Shown piece after piece: positions 11,131 through 24,781 of a stretch of DNA of 64,000 bases. How positions within the stretch are numbered: the first letter of the stretch is position 1; each line of letters starts with the position of its first letter. The notes below the pieces were generated by a model, which did no database searches, had not been told where the DNA came from, and saw only the letters and a list, made by a program, of their open reading frames with translations. The stretch is from Erythrocercus mccallii (Eukaryota > Chordata > Aves > Passeriformes > Dicruridae): NCBI GenBank assembly GCA_013397435.1, contig VZRG01001684.1:1-64000 (forward strand), given 5' to 3'. The translations under genes were made by a program, and so were the position numbers.

Positions 11131-14100
11131 TGAAGTAGAGGCAAGTAGACACAAGAAAAAGTACAAATGAATGCTTTATTCCAAAACTGAATTAGAACAA
11201 TAAAGATAACATCAAGGACTGTGTGGAAATCCCCTGGATATGTTTTGTAATTTTTTCCAGTGGATCTCTGTATATCAAGGGTAAGTGGATGACCACAGCT
11301 GGGGTAGGTTGTGTGTTAGTATTCTGCTTTTGCAGTGCAGACACACAGGGTGGAATTCATCTCTGTTGTCTTACGCTTCCTTGACTACAAGCAGCTTCCA
11401 GGTGATTAGTCCAGATGCAGATGTTTACACTGTAAAGGTTGTAGCAGTATGCTTTTTGGATGGATTGGGGCACTCCACAAAAGGTGATACATTTGATGAG
11501 CTGAATCTCACAACCCATTTCTAAGGAGATGTTTCCTCTTGGAGAAAGTTAGAAAACCAAGGCAATACACACTCCTGACTAATCAGTTTGATGCAGCAAA
11601 TGACAGCCACTCAAAATTTATGGCAACAAGTGCCTCCTGAAATCAATGGGTGTTAGGCATTTAAATGCCTTGCATTTCCGGGTAATTAACCTCTCATTTT
11701 TCCCATTTATATTTGCTCTGAATAAAATTGGAGAAGTAGCACTCACTTAGCTCTCCTCAGTAATTATGAGATTAAAATAACTGATGATTACAACATGCAT
11801 TGGCATTCTGAGGTGAAAGGTCTGATATGTAAATAGCAATAGTTATTTCTATCTGCATTGAGAATGTACTCACTGCAGAGTAACAATCCCATAACTTTGG
11901 GATCAACTGATTCTCGCTTTTTGAGACACTTCCATTTTTCTGAAGCCACTTTCTCTTGTTTTCTTTCAGATACTCCATGGGATATAGAGGAATCAAAATG
12001 AAACTTGCCCGAAGGGAGCATGTTAAACCACATACATGTCTCTGCACTGGACAACATCTAAATATCAATGAATTCATTACCATTGCTTCTTTACCATTTC
12101 CTTGGTTATTTTAACAGTGCTCTGGAAATGTATTTGAATTCTCAAAAAATTCCTAGTTCAGGGCCAACATGTTCTCAGTGTAGAAAATCAGACCAAATTG
12201 AGATGTATCAGGACAGGGCTGTTTGGAGTAAGTGTTAATGGCAAGGCAGTTGCCAAAACCAATATATCATCCACATGCATTAATAATACATTCAAGAAAA
12301 TAGGGTTTTCCTCTGTAGTCAATGGAATTGCATCAAAGATCTACCTGGCTCCATTATCAGTTTCTTTTCTGACAAAACAAAAATCAGAATTTTTTTCAAA
12401 CAACAAGGAAAAGTACTGAGTCACAATGTACACCACTTGCAGCTGGCCGCAGATCAGTGTTCAGCTTTTCTGAATCATAATACAGCTGAGATGTACCAGG
12501 GAATTTGTATCCGGCTTACATGATTAATGTTATGATTGGGGCAAATAGAGGACCCACTTGTTTACTCTGAGGTTTTCAAGGTTATCAAAGAAGATGAGAA
12601 TAAACCACTGTGGCATGAACAAGGAAGTGAAGTGAGAAGTTCATCTAGCTGGCTTTTATCTGTTTCTGAATTGACTTACTGACATAATCAAGGGATAAAC
12701 ACCCTCTTCGTAGAGGAAGAATATTCATAACAAAGATTAAAATTGTGATTTTAGTAAGACCTGAGAAGGAGCAGTAAACAGTTTTAGAATTACTGAATTC
12801 TAAGCATGGAAAAAAAAAAAATCTCAGCAATGAGAAATATGGGGCAAGAAACACCTTTTCTGTTAGCTTACCAGGACATCCCTAAATAGTTTTACCCCTG
12901 TAAAACTGTGAGCTCATATTGTGCTATTTGCTCACTGTGCCCCCAATTCTCTTTGTTGCTCTCAGGATGTAATACCCCACTTTGTACTTTCCTGTATTAA
13001 AGTGCATTTGTTTTAGCAGTTTGCTAATTCAGATATTTTACACTGTCTGACTCCTCTTCCTCATCCATATTTAGTTTTCCCAGTTTCTTGGGATCTTTGG
13101 TTTGTACAAAAAATATTAAGTAATGACTCAGTATTTTCTTCCTGGACAAAGATGAAAATGTAGAATGAGATCAAATCTGGCACAGATCTCTGCAGAAAAT
13201 AACTAGAGAAGTCATGTGATAAATATTTCCTATGGCAAACATATTAGTAATTATGCCAGGGTATCAATTCTCAGTTTAACGGGCATGGGGGTTTTTTGGC
13301 AACAAGAGTTGTTAGATTTTTCTGTCCAAACATTCTATAATACCAAAACAAATACTTCACAAAAGTCTATGTATTTGCTTTTATCAACCAGGCTAGAAAT
13401 TGACATCAGCAAAGCATTGAATCAGGTTTATTAATGAAAATTTGTTTTCTAATAATTAACATAGAATGAGACTGGCTGTTTTCCTTCTTCTTCAAGCAAC
13501 TCTTGTCCAACTTCTGGGTGTAGGTTGCATTCAAGAAGCAGTGATGTTATTTACTTGTACCACATATGAACAATAATTTCCATTACATTATTATTTAAGG
13601 GAAATGTTAGATATAGAACCAAGATGTTTGCTGAACATTTTCTCCCTCTAAGCTTATAGTTTTATTATCTCCAAAGGATAATAATTGATGTTAATTGGAT
13701 TATAAAAGTCCTTTATTGCTCTTAGATTTCCCTCCATGTGTGCACAATTCAGGTTTGGGAAGATATTCAAGATGTTCCTAAAGTCATCACTGTACTAATG
13801 TTCATGTTCTGGTAAAGCAGAATTCCTTTGAAAAGGTCTAATCATTTTATGCAGTCCCTCGACTGTCAGTTCTATGCTGCAAGAAATTTTGACTTCGGAC
13901 AAAAATTTATCTAGGGAAATCACATACACTGTAAAGGCTCTCCAGTGTCATTAATGTTTAGTAGCCTCAGTGTACCTATCTAATCCACAAGAAAAATAAG
14001 CAAACTCAAACCTCTGAAAAAGTTTCATACTAGGTAAAATTTTTTACCTACCTCTGTGGAAAATGTGTAAACCACTATATCTCCTGGCATCCGAAGTTAG

Positions 14101-17100
14101 ACTTCAGGGAGTTTCAATCCCTGTATGTGGGGGAGACATATTCATGCTGTAAACAAGTCAGATGTCAAAAGAACAGATGGATGACACACAGGGTTAGGGC
14201 TCAGCTGTCAAGTTTTGGCATTATGTGGCAATGCAAAAAGTTCCCCACTCCTACATGTCTGCACCATCCAGGCAACTCCTCTGCTGAGCTGCCCCAGCAC
14301 AGCTGAGGGAAAGGCCTGTTGGTCCCTCAGTCTGGAAAATGTATGCTCTTTATTTTTAATTCTACACAGTTGCTGTGTTGTACCAAGGCTAAATGAACTG
14401 CAAACACAATATGAGAAAATAGTGTGATGTTGGTTCCCTCCATCAGATCACTGAAAATTTTCAAGAAGACAGCTTTAATTAAAACAAACAAAAAATTAAT
14501 TAAAATATTTGTACGAAGATTTAATAGGAACACAAGTAAAAGAACCTAAAGTATATTTGCTACCAGAAGAAAAAGTGCCATGTAAGTGAGAATTAAATAG
14601 TTCCTGGATTAGCTTATATGCAGGAGGGGAAAAAAAAAGCTTACTAAGATATGAAATATTTTTCTTTTTCTAATTAAAAAAGAATAAAAAAATGACAAAT
14701 TTGTAGTAGACCAACTAGCATCAGCCTCTATGCTATGGGGTGCTCTGTGGTGACTAGAAGTCAGCATGACCACACCTACACTTGTCTACACCTGCTGAAT
14801 CCTGAGGCAGGTTGCTAGGTTCCCCTTGTCCAGCACCAAGCCTCTTTGCGAGCTCAGCCCAGATTCAGGCTGTGTTCAAATGTCATGAGTCCCATCAGTA
14901 GTCCTTCCTGGCAGGATCCCAGGTGTGGTGCTGCCACAGAGCAGGTGAGATATGTGGCAGATCACCTGGACAGAGCATAGAATAGCTTGTTCCCAGAAGA
15001 GAAATGAAAAACCCTTCTTCTACAGGGGGTATTTCTTTGTCTGGGAAAGGAATACACCCTGGCTCCACTGAGTGGTGGGCTGGTGTTGGAGCTGGCTTTG
15101 GACATAATCCAAAGTAAGTTTTCTAAGACTTTAATTCAAGAGAAACATGCTTTTGGAGTTCTCTGTCACTCTCAGATCCAAGGACTTAAGGTCACAGCTT
15201 GAAGGATCAAGGATACCTCAGGAACATTTTTCACCATCAGATTCATGCCTAATAGGTCTGAAGAAGAATTTTCCTCTTTGGAGGCTCTGTCTGGGGAGAG
15301 TCTGAGTGGGGCTTTTACAAGGTGGTGTGCAAAGAGGGGGTTTTCCCACTTGTGACCACAGGAGATAACCATACTGCTGCATAAAAAGAGTAAGTTACAA
15401 CAACAGCACATGTTGACTCTCAGGGCAGACTGCTGGGCAAAACTGGGAGAACTAGCCAGGGTTTCACACCAGTGTCCAGGTTCTTGGGCAGTGTGGTGGT
15501 GCTGGGAGAGCACAGCATACCTCTGTGCAGCTGGCACCTGGCCACCTCACCTTTGACAGGACTTTCATTTTTTTCCTCATCTCCATGCATTTTGTATGCC
15601 AGCAAACACCAGCACTACTGCTTTACTCTGAAGTCCCCATGTTTGTAAGCTGAGGCATTTCCTGGCAGGGTATTCAGACAGGTCATGACATCCATACCTG
15701 TCCAGCAATACCCTGAGTGATCCCTGACTGCAAGGGCCAGAGCACTCCCCTTGGGCTCAAAGCAATGTGGAAAACTGGGAAAGTATCATTGAATCCTATT
15801 TTCACCCCAAGCTCAATGAAGCCTCCATCAGTTCCCCCCATACCACACAAAATAAGAGCCCAGGGTCTTTAAGGTATATAGCAAAACATCTTGAAATCTC
15901 TTGGTCTGCTGCTTCCATAAACATAGTCTTGGCTGAATCTGCTGGGTTTTGTTCGGGTTTTTTTTCAGGTTTTGTCACATTTTCTGTGAATTTTGAAAGT
16001 ATATGTCTCAGAAAGTCCCCAAACAAGTGTGTTTCCAGCATGGGAGGAAGGAACACCTCAGCAATGTTTCTCCTGCCCAACTCAGCCATTCACCTCAATC
16101 CAAAATGTGCAGTGAAGCATGTATTAGATCTTAGTTTCTAACCACTGACATCACTCCGGTCACTCACAAACAGACAAGCTTTTTTACCATTAAAGTCTGG
16201 TTCATCCATTCATCTCTTTTCAGAAAGATTCTCTAGAGAGTTGGAGGCATGAGTGTGGATGGACACATTTACACTGCACCAGTCACTTGGGGCAGACCAA
16301 GGTATAGAGCCGTTCTTAGCCTTGCTCATAGTGAATGAACCAGAGTATCTGTGCCCTAAATAATTCCAGGCTTTGACATTTCAAGGGAACTGTAATTACA
16401 AATTTAAGAGGCAACATTTTGCAGAAGTAATTTTCCCTGAAAAATTCCATTCAGGGTGAAGAAAGTGAAAACAGTCAGTTTTGTTGCTCTGTTGTTTTTT
16501 GAGGTTTTTTTCAGACTGCAGATTATCATTGTAAAGTTATCTCTGTCAAAGCAATATAACCTTTTTCCAATATCATTGTACATAATGTCAAAACCTTAAC
16601 ATTAAGTCCTTACTTGGCACAATAAATATTACTGAAAGGCTGGATAAGAGGACAGGGTATATTTGCATTGTACCTTGCCTTCCTCCATAACTAACATAAG
16701 TTACTTAACCAAAGAAACTGGTAACAGGAAAATGGTCTTGTTTGCAACGTTATTTATCTTGTCACTAGAAGTAAGTTTATCACGTAAAGATTACAAAGCC
16801 AGCTTCTCACTGAATAACAGTGAGAAACAGGAAAAGATAAGTCACACCACACCCAGAAACTTCTCTTGCAGGTAATTTTTTTCCCAGCCTTCAAACATTC
16901 ATTTTAGTCCTCCTAACTTCTAGCTTAATCAAAGACCATGTAAAAAACTTAATTAAAAAACTTACCCTTAAGTACTCACCCAGACTGTATGAGTCTGCCT
17001 TCATGTGCATCAGCATTGCAGTGCATGGGCTCCTCTCAGCAGAAGATGTCCTCCTGTGCCACCTCCTCCGCCCCTCCAGGCATGAAGCCATGGGTGGGAT

Positions 17101-17460
17101 GATGTCCCACCAGGCCACATCACAGCTCCCCTGCTACTTAGCTTGGACTCTCTCCAGAGGAATATTGCTACAAAAGCATATTTTATTTCATTTTATCAAT
17201 ACCCATTTGAGAGTAATGGGGGATTACTTCACCAGATGTTCCCTACTTTTCCCCAGGGTATTAATTACACATACTCTTCCCCACCTCTTCTCAGTAAGAC
17301 ACAGGGGAAACTAGCCACTGGTGATGGCTTATCTGCACAGATTTTGCATGGTTTGTCATCACAAGAGAGGGTTTAGTAGATAGTGCAGCTTTTTGCTAGA
17401 TTGAGTGGTTTATTCTGATTTTTTCACTTTGCTTTTTTTTTGTCCAAAGTCTAGGATTTC
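11131..17460. other. Intergenic, no gene seen
   Basis: Unique AT-rich DNA. A small inverted repeat (9-bp arms, 2-bp loop) lies at 14031-14050. Frames at 15172-15605 and 15767-16141 occur on both strands over the same bases and have no recognised domain. No CR1, tRNA or other RNA gene was recognised. Confidence 0.55.
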
Positions 17461-17471
17461 CACAGATAGAT

Positions 17472-17489
17472 ATTTTTTTTAAAAAAAAT
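17472..17489. repeat. Perfect palindrome A-T8-A8-T
   Basis: Eight T are followed directly by eight A, flanked by A and T, giving an 18-bp perfect palindrome. It may be only simple-sequence drift. Confidence 0.8.
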
Positions 17490-17610
17490 CCACATTTGGA
17501 TGGTATCTTTCCTCTTTAAAACTTCTCTGCTGAAAATCTATTTGGAAGTATCTAATGGTTCATGCAGCCTCTTCCTTTCCCATGTGAAAGTAGTTCTAGT
17601 TCCTCAGACA

Positions 17611-17650
17611 CTTTTTCTAGGTACTTTTCTAGGTACACTTCTACGTACCT
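17611..17650 (+). repeat. Short tandem repeat, about three 12-bp units
   Basis: Three successive units of the form TTTTCTAGGTAC / TTTTCTAGGTAC / ACTTCTACGTAC. The third is diverged. It is a minisatellite seed with no apparent function. Confidence 0.7.
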
Positions 17651-19270
17651 TAGGTGGAAACACTCATACGTAAATCTCAGTTATTCTTTATTTCAGTTCA
17701 TGATGGGTTGTTTTAGACACACACTTATCTCCAGCCACATCTCTCCAAGCAATATGAAAATAGTCATATTTTTTCAAAATGTCACAGGTACTTTCATACA
17801 TTTCAAAAGCGATCGTGGCCAGAAGATGTCAGACGGGAAGCAGGCCTTTGACTGGAGCAGCACATCCTGCACACTCATCTGATGTTCTCAAATAATGCCT
17901 TCAGTTCCCACTGCTCTACTGTCTTCCAGGAGCTGGTGGACCTCCAAGAGCTTTGCTGTGTGCATGGTCTCCTGCCTGCTCTGGCATCTCCATGTCTCAG
18001 TGATGGTGCTCCCCAATTGCAAAGGCTGGATGTGCTGCCGAGCCGGCTCAGGCATCAGGGCAGTGCCTGTGGTCGGCACAGCTGCTGTCGTGCAGTGAGA
18101 GTTGTCACACTGGCAGCTAAAATAAGTTTCCTAGTGGGCAGATTCTGCTTCCTAGTTCCTCTTTTAGCTTTTTTTTTCTCCCCCCTGCTTGTCACAGGCT
18201 TCTCCTGCCCGCTTGGCCAGCAGCGGGCCTGCCTGCCTGCTGCATTTCATCTTCCCCTCTGCAAACGAGCACTTTGCCCTGTGACCAGCCACCAGCCAGC
18301 CCTGCCCCAAACACCCAGCTTTCCAGCATCAATCCTTGCTGGCGCACCCCCCGCTCCACAGCTGCTCTGGGAAGCCCACAGCACCTCACAGTGGTAGCCT
18401 GCCTCACAGATATAGCCTGTCTGCTATATCTTGGTGCCCCTCTCCCTCTTTAAGAAGGTGTGGCATCAAAGGGGAAGCAATGTTTGCCTTTGTTCTAGGA
18501 GGTTATTTAAGGCTGCCTGTTGCATAATTAAGAAATGTTTCCACCAAGTGATTAGCAGCCTACCCAGCTGTATCTTTTTTTTCACAGTGCACTTGGGAGC
18601 ACACCCAATCTTTTGCTTTGTGCTGAGCCATTTCCACTTTTCCCCTGCAGTTCTTCTCAGTGGAAAGGGCTGAAGGCATGCTCATCTTCTGGGAAGGGCC
18701 ATACAAAGGCCCACAGAACAGCTGGCCCCAGATGAGCTGCATCCAATTCCCCCATTCCCACACGGGACAGACAGAACGGGCTCCATCTCAGCTAGGTAAG
18801 GCAGGGCTGGCTCTCACACTGTCCCACTGCGCTGTCTGTGTTTCAGAGAACGTGACATGAGTGCACAACTTCACCTTGTCCCTCACTAGCCAGAACAACC
18901 AGCACTGCAGCCACTCTGGCACAGGATGAGATAACATAATCATAACAAAAACAGGGAACTTTTCTACAAAATGGGCAATGAAAGAAGTGATTCTCTAGAC
19001 TTCCAAGGAAAAACAATTTAGTTATCTGTAATTCTCTACAGACATTTTCTATACCTACCTTTTCTGGGGCTCACAGGCACACAGGTGCCCTCTCTCCCTC
19101 TTCACTCAGACTGTGCAACGTGCTTGCACATGCCCACAGAGCCAGCAGCCCACACATCCTTCGAGAGCTGCTATGCTCTGCTTACGTGGTCAAGGCTAAA
19201 AATGACACAAGACCTTGGGAGAATTATTCCCTTAAGAACCACTTCCTGACATTTAAGTATGCCTTTTTCT
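17651..19270. other. Intergenic, mildly GC-rich, no gene seen
   Basis: The stretch from about 17.9 to 18.4 kb is GC-richer than its surroundings and holds a 171-codon + strand frame (17882-18397). That frame overlaps frames on other strands and is low in recognisable features. I do not consider it a gene. Confidence 0.5.
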
Positions 19271-19275
19271 ATTTT

Positions 19276-19339
19276 GGGGTGGGTTTTTGTTTGGGGTTGT
19301 TTTTTGTTGGGTTTTTTGTTTTGTTTGGGGTTTTTTTGG
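19276..19339 (+). repeat. G/T-rich low-complexity tract with five G-runs
   Basis: G runs occur at 19276-19279, 19281-19283, 19293-19296, 19309-19311 and 19327-19330, separated almost only by T. The loops are 1, 9, 12 and 15 bases, so any G-quadruplex would be long-looped and of uncertain stability. Confidence 0.75.
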
Positions 19340-19344
19340 CTTGA

Positions 19345-22300
19345 GAAGTAGCATAGCTACTATTTGTAAATGTTTCCTCCCTCTTCAGTAATGTTCTCCA
19401 TGTCTTTCCAATATCTTTTGAAAGCAGAGGAAAATACCACAGGCTTCAGTAGCGATCATGGATTATAGAGTTCAATAAAATATTCACAAACCACAGCAAA
19501 GAGCAAGATACAGCAATGGGGGCTACAGCTGGATCTTAAGAGCTTAATGAGAAATTTTACCCACGTTTCTGTCTAAAAGCCAAAAAAAAAAAAGAGGGAT
19601 GATGCACTCTATGTGAATCAGGTAAACAACCCACACTTCCCTGAGCACTTCATTTATGGACTGCTCTGTAGCAGTCAGCTGGAAGGAGGCAGACAGTCAG
19701 TGACAGCTTTCCTAGTGAGCAGAGTCACTTGGATGCCCTCAGGTTCAAACCCATCACTCTGAGGGCTAGGTTACCAGCACAGTAGAGGAAGGCACACTTG
19801 CCTAAGCACCCTTATTCGTTGATTAAAACAGCAAAAGGAGAAGACCAGAGAGGAATCTCTTCTTAAATTTCATGCAAATTTCAGTATTGAGACTAGAAGT
19901 GACCCAAAAGGCCACTAATACTGTTAACGTCCCAAGGGGCATCACAAGCCAGGCAAGATGATGCTTGTCAACACACTTCAGTTCTTCCATAAAGAAGGCC
20001 CTAGAAAACCCCACAGCTACACTCTGCCTCTCTGCCTGCAGTTTAACAACTTGACATCCGTTTCCTTAGGAAGGTGTCATCTTCACCCACTTACAGAAAA
20101 CCATACAGAACTGACCTGGCTTTACTTGCAGCTTGAAGTCTTACACTGCCATCCTTGAAATCTAGTTTCAAGAAGCAAGCCAGTGCCTGGGTTAAGACCA
20201 CAAGCTTTCCAGAAAAGCTTCCTCTTCACTTCAAACCTTGATTGTTGGTGGAACAATTACAATACCAAAGATAGCAAATGCTTAAAACTACAAATACAGA
20301 GCAGCCAGGGGTATTGTGTGTGGTTGAATAAGGGGAAGTACTTGACCTCGTGGCACTCTTAGTTCCAGATGAGCAATCCTGAGCCTTTTCAATCAGTATC
20401 TGACAGCTTGCTTTTTCGTCAGTATTCATCCTTGAGGTTGTGTCATATTTTTAACGAAATAAGAATAGCTTCATATAAACATTTTCTGATGAGTATTGAT
20501 GACAGCTGCTAAAGGAATGCACAACAAGCAGTATGTACCCACAAGAAGCACAGTGCAGCTGCTGCAGCCCCTTTAAGCCACAGAGAGAAAGAAGGAAAAG
20601 ATGAACAAAGTATTCATTTTATGGAGAGAGGAAATAAACATTGGAGTTCAGTAGATGAATCCTTTCTAGAGGCCTGTCTGTGAATAAGATAATTTTGTGA
20701 GTTTGGAAGAATGTGTGGCAGTTCTTAAGTCTCCCACAATTTTCCTGTATAGCTTAGACAAGTCATTCAACCCATCAATGCTTCAATTGTTGGTGTTTTT
20801 TAAATAGCATTCCTAGTAACACTTCTCTGCATAACACTTTCATGCAACTTGATCAGGTTTTTGAGATATTCTATATAAATGCATATTATATATGCACACC
20901 CCATCCCGTCTTCTAGTGCTGGTGCAGTAAACAAAAATCACTCTCACCTCTTGAAGGTTCAGTGTTTCTATAGGGGAAGGAGATGGTCAGAACCAGACTC
21001 ATAGCTGACAAGCACTAAAGGGAGGCTCATAATCACAACCCACTTTCTATTTGGCATCACAATTGGCAGTTTCATCCAGGACTGACTAAACAGAGATGCA
21101 AGATTAGCTTGACACCCTGTTAAGAAATCCATCATTTCCCCATTTTAGAAGGCTGCAACGATGTGTTTTCTCCAAATTTGCATGAGTCTTGCTCCTGTTA
21201 TTAGAAACAACAGACAGAACTTGGGACACTTACCGGCAATTGACAGAAATGGACAAAAAGTTAATAAATAAATCACCACTCAGCGTAAGAAACGTCTTTA
21301 GAGTATGCTTGTGTATAATTTTATTTGCATACTTTGTAATTTATTCTGGTTTATATTGGCATGACATTGATAAAGAAATGTTTGAGACAGTTTTGCACAA
21401 TTTTAATTAAGTTTTGTAAATAAGTTTGTAGTTGCCAGTTTATGTGGTATACCCTGGAGAGTCTTCTTTTTACTGAAAGACTAAGATGAAGGTAAAACTT
21501 TGATTAAACTACTGCAGCCTCAGATAAATCTCATTGCAGGCACTTTCAGCTGACCTCAGTAATTTTATTTTGAATATTGTAGCTAGTAACGTAGATTCAA
21601 ATCTCACTGCTGGAGCAGAAAAAAGGTGCGGAAGAAACACTATTGTCTTCATCAGGGAATTTGTGACAAGATTTTAAAGACAATTGTCATGGTCAACAAG
21701 ATATAGCAATCCCTGTCGGTGGGTCAGTTATTTCAGTAGCTGTTGCCTGACCTGCCGCCTGCCATTCTCCATCACTGTTTCTTGTTAACCCTGGCAGTGC
21801 ACATCAGAGCTCCCAACCAGGAACTCAGCCTTGCCGGGCAGAGAAGGTTTGTGGTCCACATTCCAGAAAACCCCAGTGATTAACCCACTGCTTACATTTC
21901 ACTGGTTTATGTGAAAGAAGAAATAGGAACCTAATTTAAAGATTTTATCAGACACAGATACAGAAGCAAAAATTTCCTATCACTGGGCACTCATCTTAAT
22001 GCTTGGCAACTGGGATGCGGCATTGCTTCAGCTCAGACAGAACTGGCTTGAACTTTGGCTCCTTTCCTAAGATGAATCCACAATTTTCAGATTTTAAACG
22101 TACAAGGAACTATTAATAACTTTCTGGTTTTAAAAAAAATACTCTTTTTCTAATTTATGAAGAAATGAAACAGCTGTTTTACAAGGCAAAAATTTCTTAA
22201 AGCAAGTAATTTAGTTGCCTGACCAAGAATGAAATAGGTCATGGAATCATAAATGGAAAAAACTTGCCATACTGAAGTCAATGATGGATTTTCCTCTTGT

Positions 22301-24760
22301 CTGTCTGTGAGGCCAGACTTCCACATTCTGCTTATGAAATCACTCTAGGTATCATAACAGTTTTAAAAAAACAGGTAGAAAATGCATTAGAAAAGTAAAC
22401 CACAACCAAAGTGGTTGAAAAAGCCTGACACAACACTTCAGAATTAAAACGAAGCAATGCTATCAAAGCAATATTCGCAATATCATGTCAGTTCTGCCAA
22501 AATACTATTTCACAGGAAGTGAGAAACTCATGACATAATCAGATGATCTGCTTAAAATTCTCATTTAAAACAAATAACACTGAAACTACAGATTTTTGTT
22601 AAAGTGAAATTTCTGTGTGAATCCAAGCTAGAGTAATTGCAGGCCTAGATTTCTTCTGCTGAATTTTTATCACTTATCTAGAATTTTATGGTGACAAATT
22701 CAATATTCAGATTTCAAAAATTTCAAAATCTTCTGTGAAAGAAATTCTTCAGCCGCACTTAGTGATTTTTTCATTTGCTTTCTCTAAGATTTTTAAAATC
22801 AGAAATTGATTTTTAAATTGTAATAAAAATAAGCCAGTGATTAATATGCAATATTTCTTACTCTGAGAGTTATATTACCCTTATGGAATGGATCAACATT
22901 TTCAAATAGGGCAGAGTACCACTTCTGCACACCCTCTCAGAGGCAATGAAAAAGTTCCAGATGTGCCAAGGCTGCTCCCATGGTGGTAGAAATGTAGTGA
23001 GCACTTTCCAGTGTACCCAAGAGCAGGTCCTTCACAGCTGATCATTGGCAGAAAGTTCAAGACCAAATAGACACACTAGGTATTTCTTTTCCATGATTTC
23101 TAGAAAGAGTAGACACTAAGGAGGAGGAACAACTTAGGAGAAGCAGAAGAGGGAACAGAAGGGTCAGACAAAGGGGGAGGAGGTAGAATACTGGAGCTCC
23201 ATATGGTAGCCCATGAAGCTGGCCAGCAGCCCATGGGGGATACACACAATAATATTCCTAAAGGACTGCAGCTTGTATGGAGCCCATGTCAGAGCAGATT
23301 TCTCCTGACAGCAACTGCAATTCATGGGCAAATAAGTGTAGTAAAGGAAGACCAGTTCTTCCAGAATTCAACACTCCATTTCCTTTCAGGAAAGGGAACA
23401 AAATCTTGCAATTTCAATGAGCATTAACTGGGCAAGCTTCATTCCATCTCCCTGCACTTCTCATCCCATTCACTTTTAGCGTTTTCGCCTGGTTTCCAGA
23501 TTTTTCCTTGCTTTCTTTCTTACATTTTGTTTCTTCAAATTCTTCTCCCATCTCCTTATTTACATTTCTTTCCTGATTTCAGCATTTGAATTGGAGTAAT
23601 TTTGGTGAAGGTTGGTCCTTTTCCCTGCCCCTCCTTTCATCTCAGTCCATTTGGTGGTAATCACTCCATTTCCAAATTTTCTCGGTTTTTTCACTTGCAC
23701 TGTTTTTTGATCATATCACCTCTCCAGAGCATTTGTTAGACTTTGCTCTCTAATTTCAGGATTTCGTTCCCCTTCATGAAAGGAAGGCTTTACTGAGGAG
23801 GAAGGATTTGCAGTGATAAACCATATACCGATCATATCCACCCTTGCCACTCTATGCCACTTGGAGTGGGTAGGCAAGTCTGGACTGAGTGAGTTAAGTT
23901 GAGAATGGAGAAGTGGAGATGAAGGGTGTTCTTTTAATGTTCTTTTTTTTCACCTTTCTAGTTTGCAATAAATTATGTTTATTTTCTCTTAAGTAGTCTG
24001 TTTTGCACCATAACAGAAATTTGCAAGCACTATCCCTGTCTTTTTTTCTGGCTGTTGATCTTTCTCATCCAATTTTCTCCCTGTGCTCCATAGGAGTAGG
24101 AGGGGAGTGAGAAGGGAGTGAGCATGTAGGTGGGTCTTTGGCTATTAGCCATGATAAACCCACCATAGCCTTCTTTTGGCATCCATGGACTTCTCCTTTG
24201 TGGGAACTGGCAGAGGTGTTGAACTTTGGCATTACTGTTGCTCTGCCACCCAGAAGTATGGCTGGCACAGTCACTGACAGACCAGTGTTCCCTATCTGGG
24301 ATTTCTAGCAGCATCTCAAACTGAGTCAGGGGTGTCTCCTCACAGTTCTGGTCTTTGTTAGAATCAGGCTGGGTTTAGCATTAGGGGACAGCTTAAGACC
24401 CACCTGCTCAAGCTCCATGCTGTCCAAGCTGTCCGGCTTAGGATGGTTTTGTGAAGAACCTCGTCAGGGTGGGTTTTCCTGCCTCTTTGGTGTTTTTCCC
24501 GCATTAATTTTACCTTGAAAAGACTAATTGATTTTATTAAAATGATACTACATCTTTAATACAGGATAAAGCAGAGTAAGAAGGCACAAGTGGCCTTTTA
24601 TTGCTGAATACAGCCATCTAGTGGCTACATCTTGTTTAGTTTTCAAAAGTGCTAACAGAAGACCAAGGAGCCAGAAAATTTCCTTCCTTGTACCTCACAA
24701 AGAGTTACCCTGGAAGTCTTGGCCACTTGACCATCTCAGCTTTTGGCTACTGCCAGACTT
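19345..24760. other. Intergenic, no gene seen; purine and pyrimidine asymmetries
   Basis: Unique AT-rich DNA. A purine-rich stretch lies at about 23105-23190 and a T/C-rich stretch at about 23440-23660. No repeat family, RNA gene or credible exon was recognised. Confidence 0.55.
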
Positions 24761-24763
24761 TCT

Positions 24764-24781
24764 AAAAAAAAAAAAAAAAAA
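24764..24781. repeat. Poly(A) run of 18
   Basis: Uninterrupted A18. No gene-like body precedes it on the + strand and there is no visible target-site duplication, so it is not called a processed pseudogene. Confidence 0.9.

Noticed and set aside
17882..18397. 171-codon + strand frame
   Set aside because: No recognisable domain, overlaps other frames, and lies in mildly GC-rich DNA.
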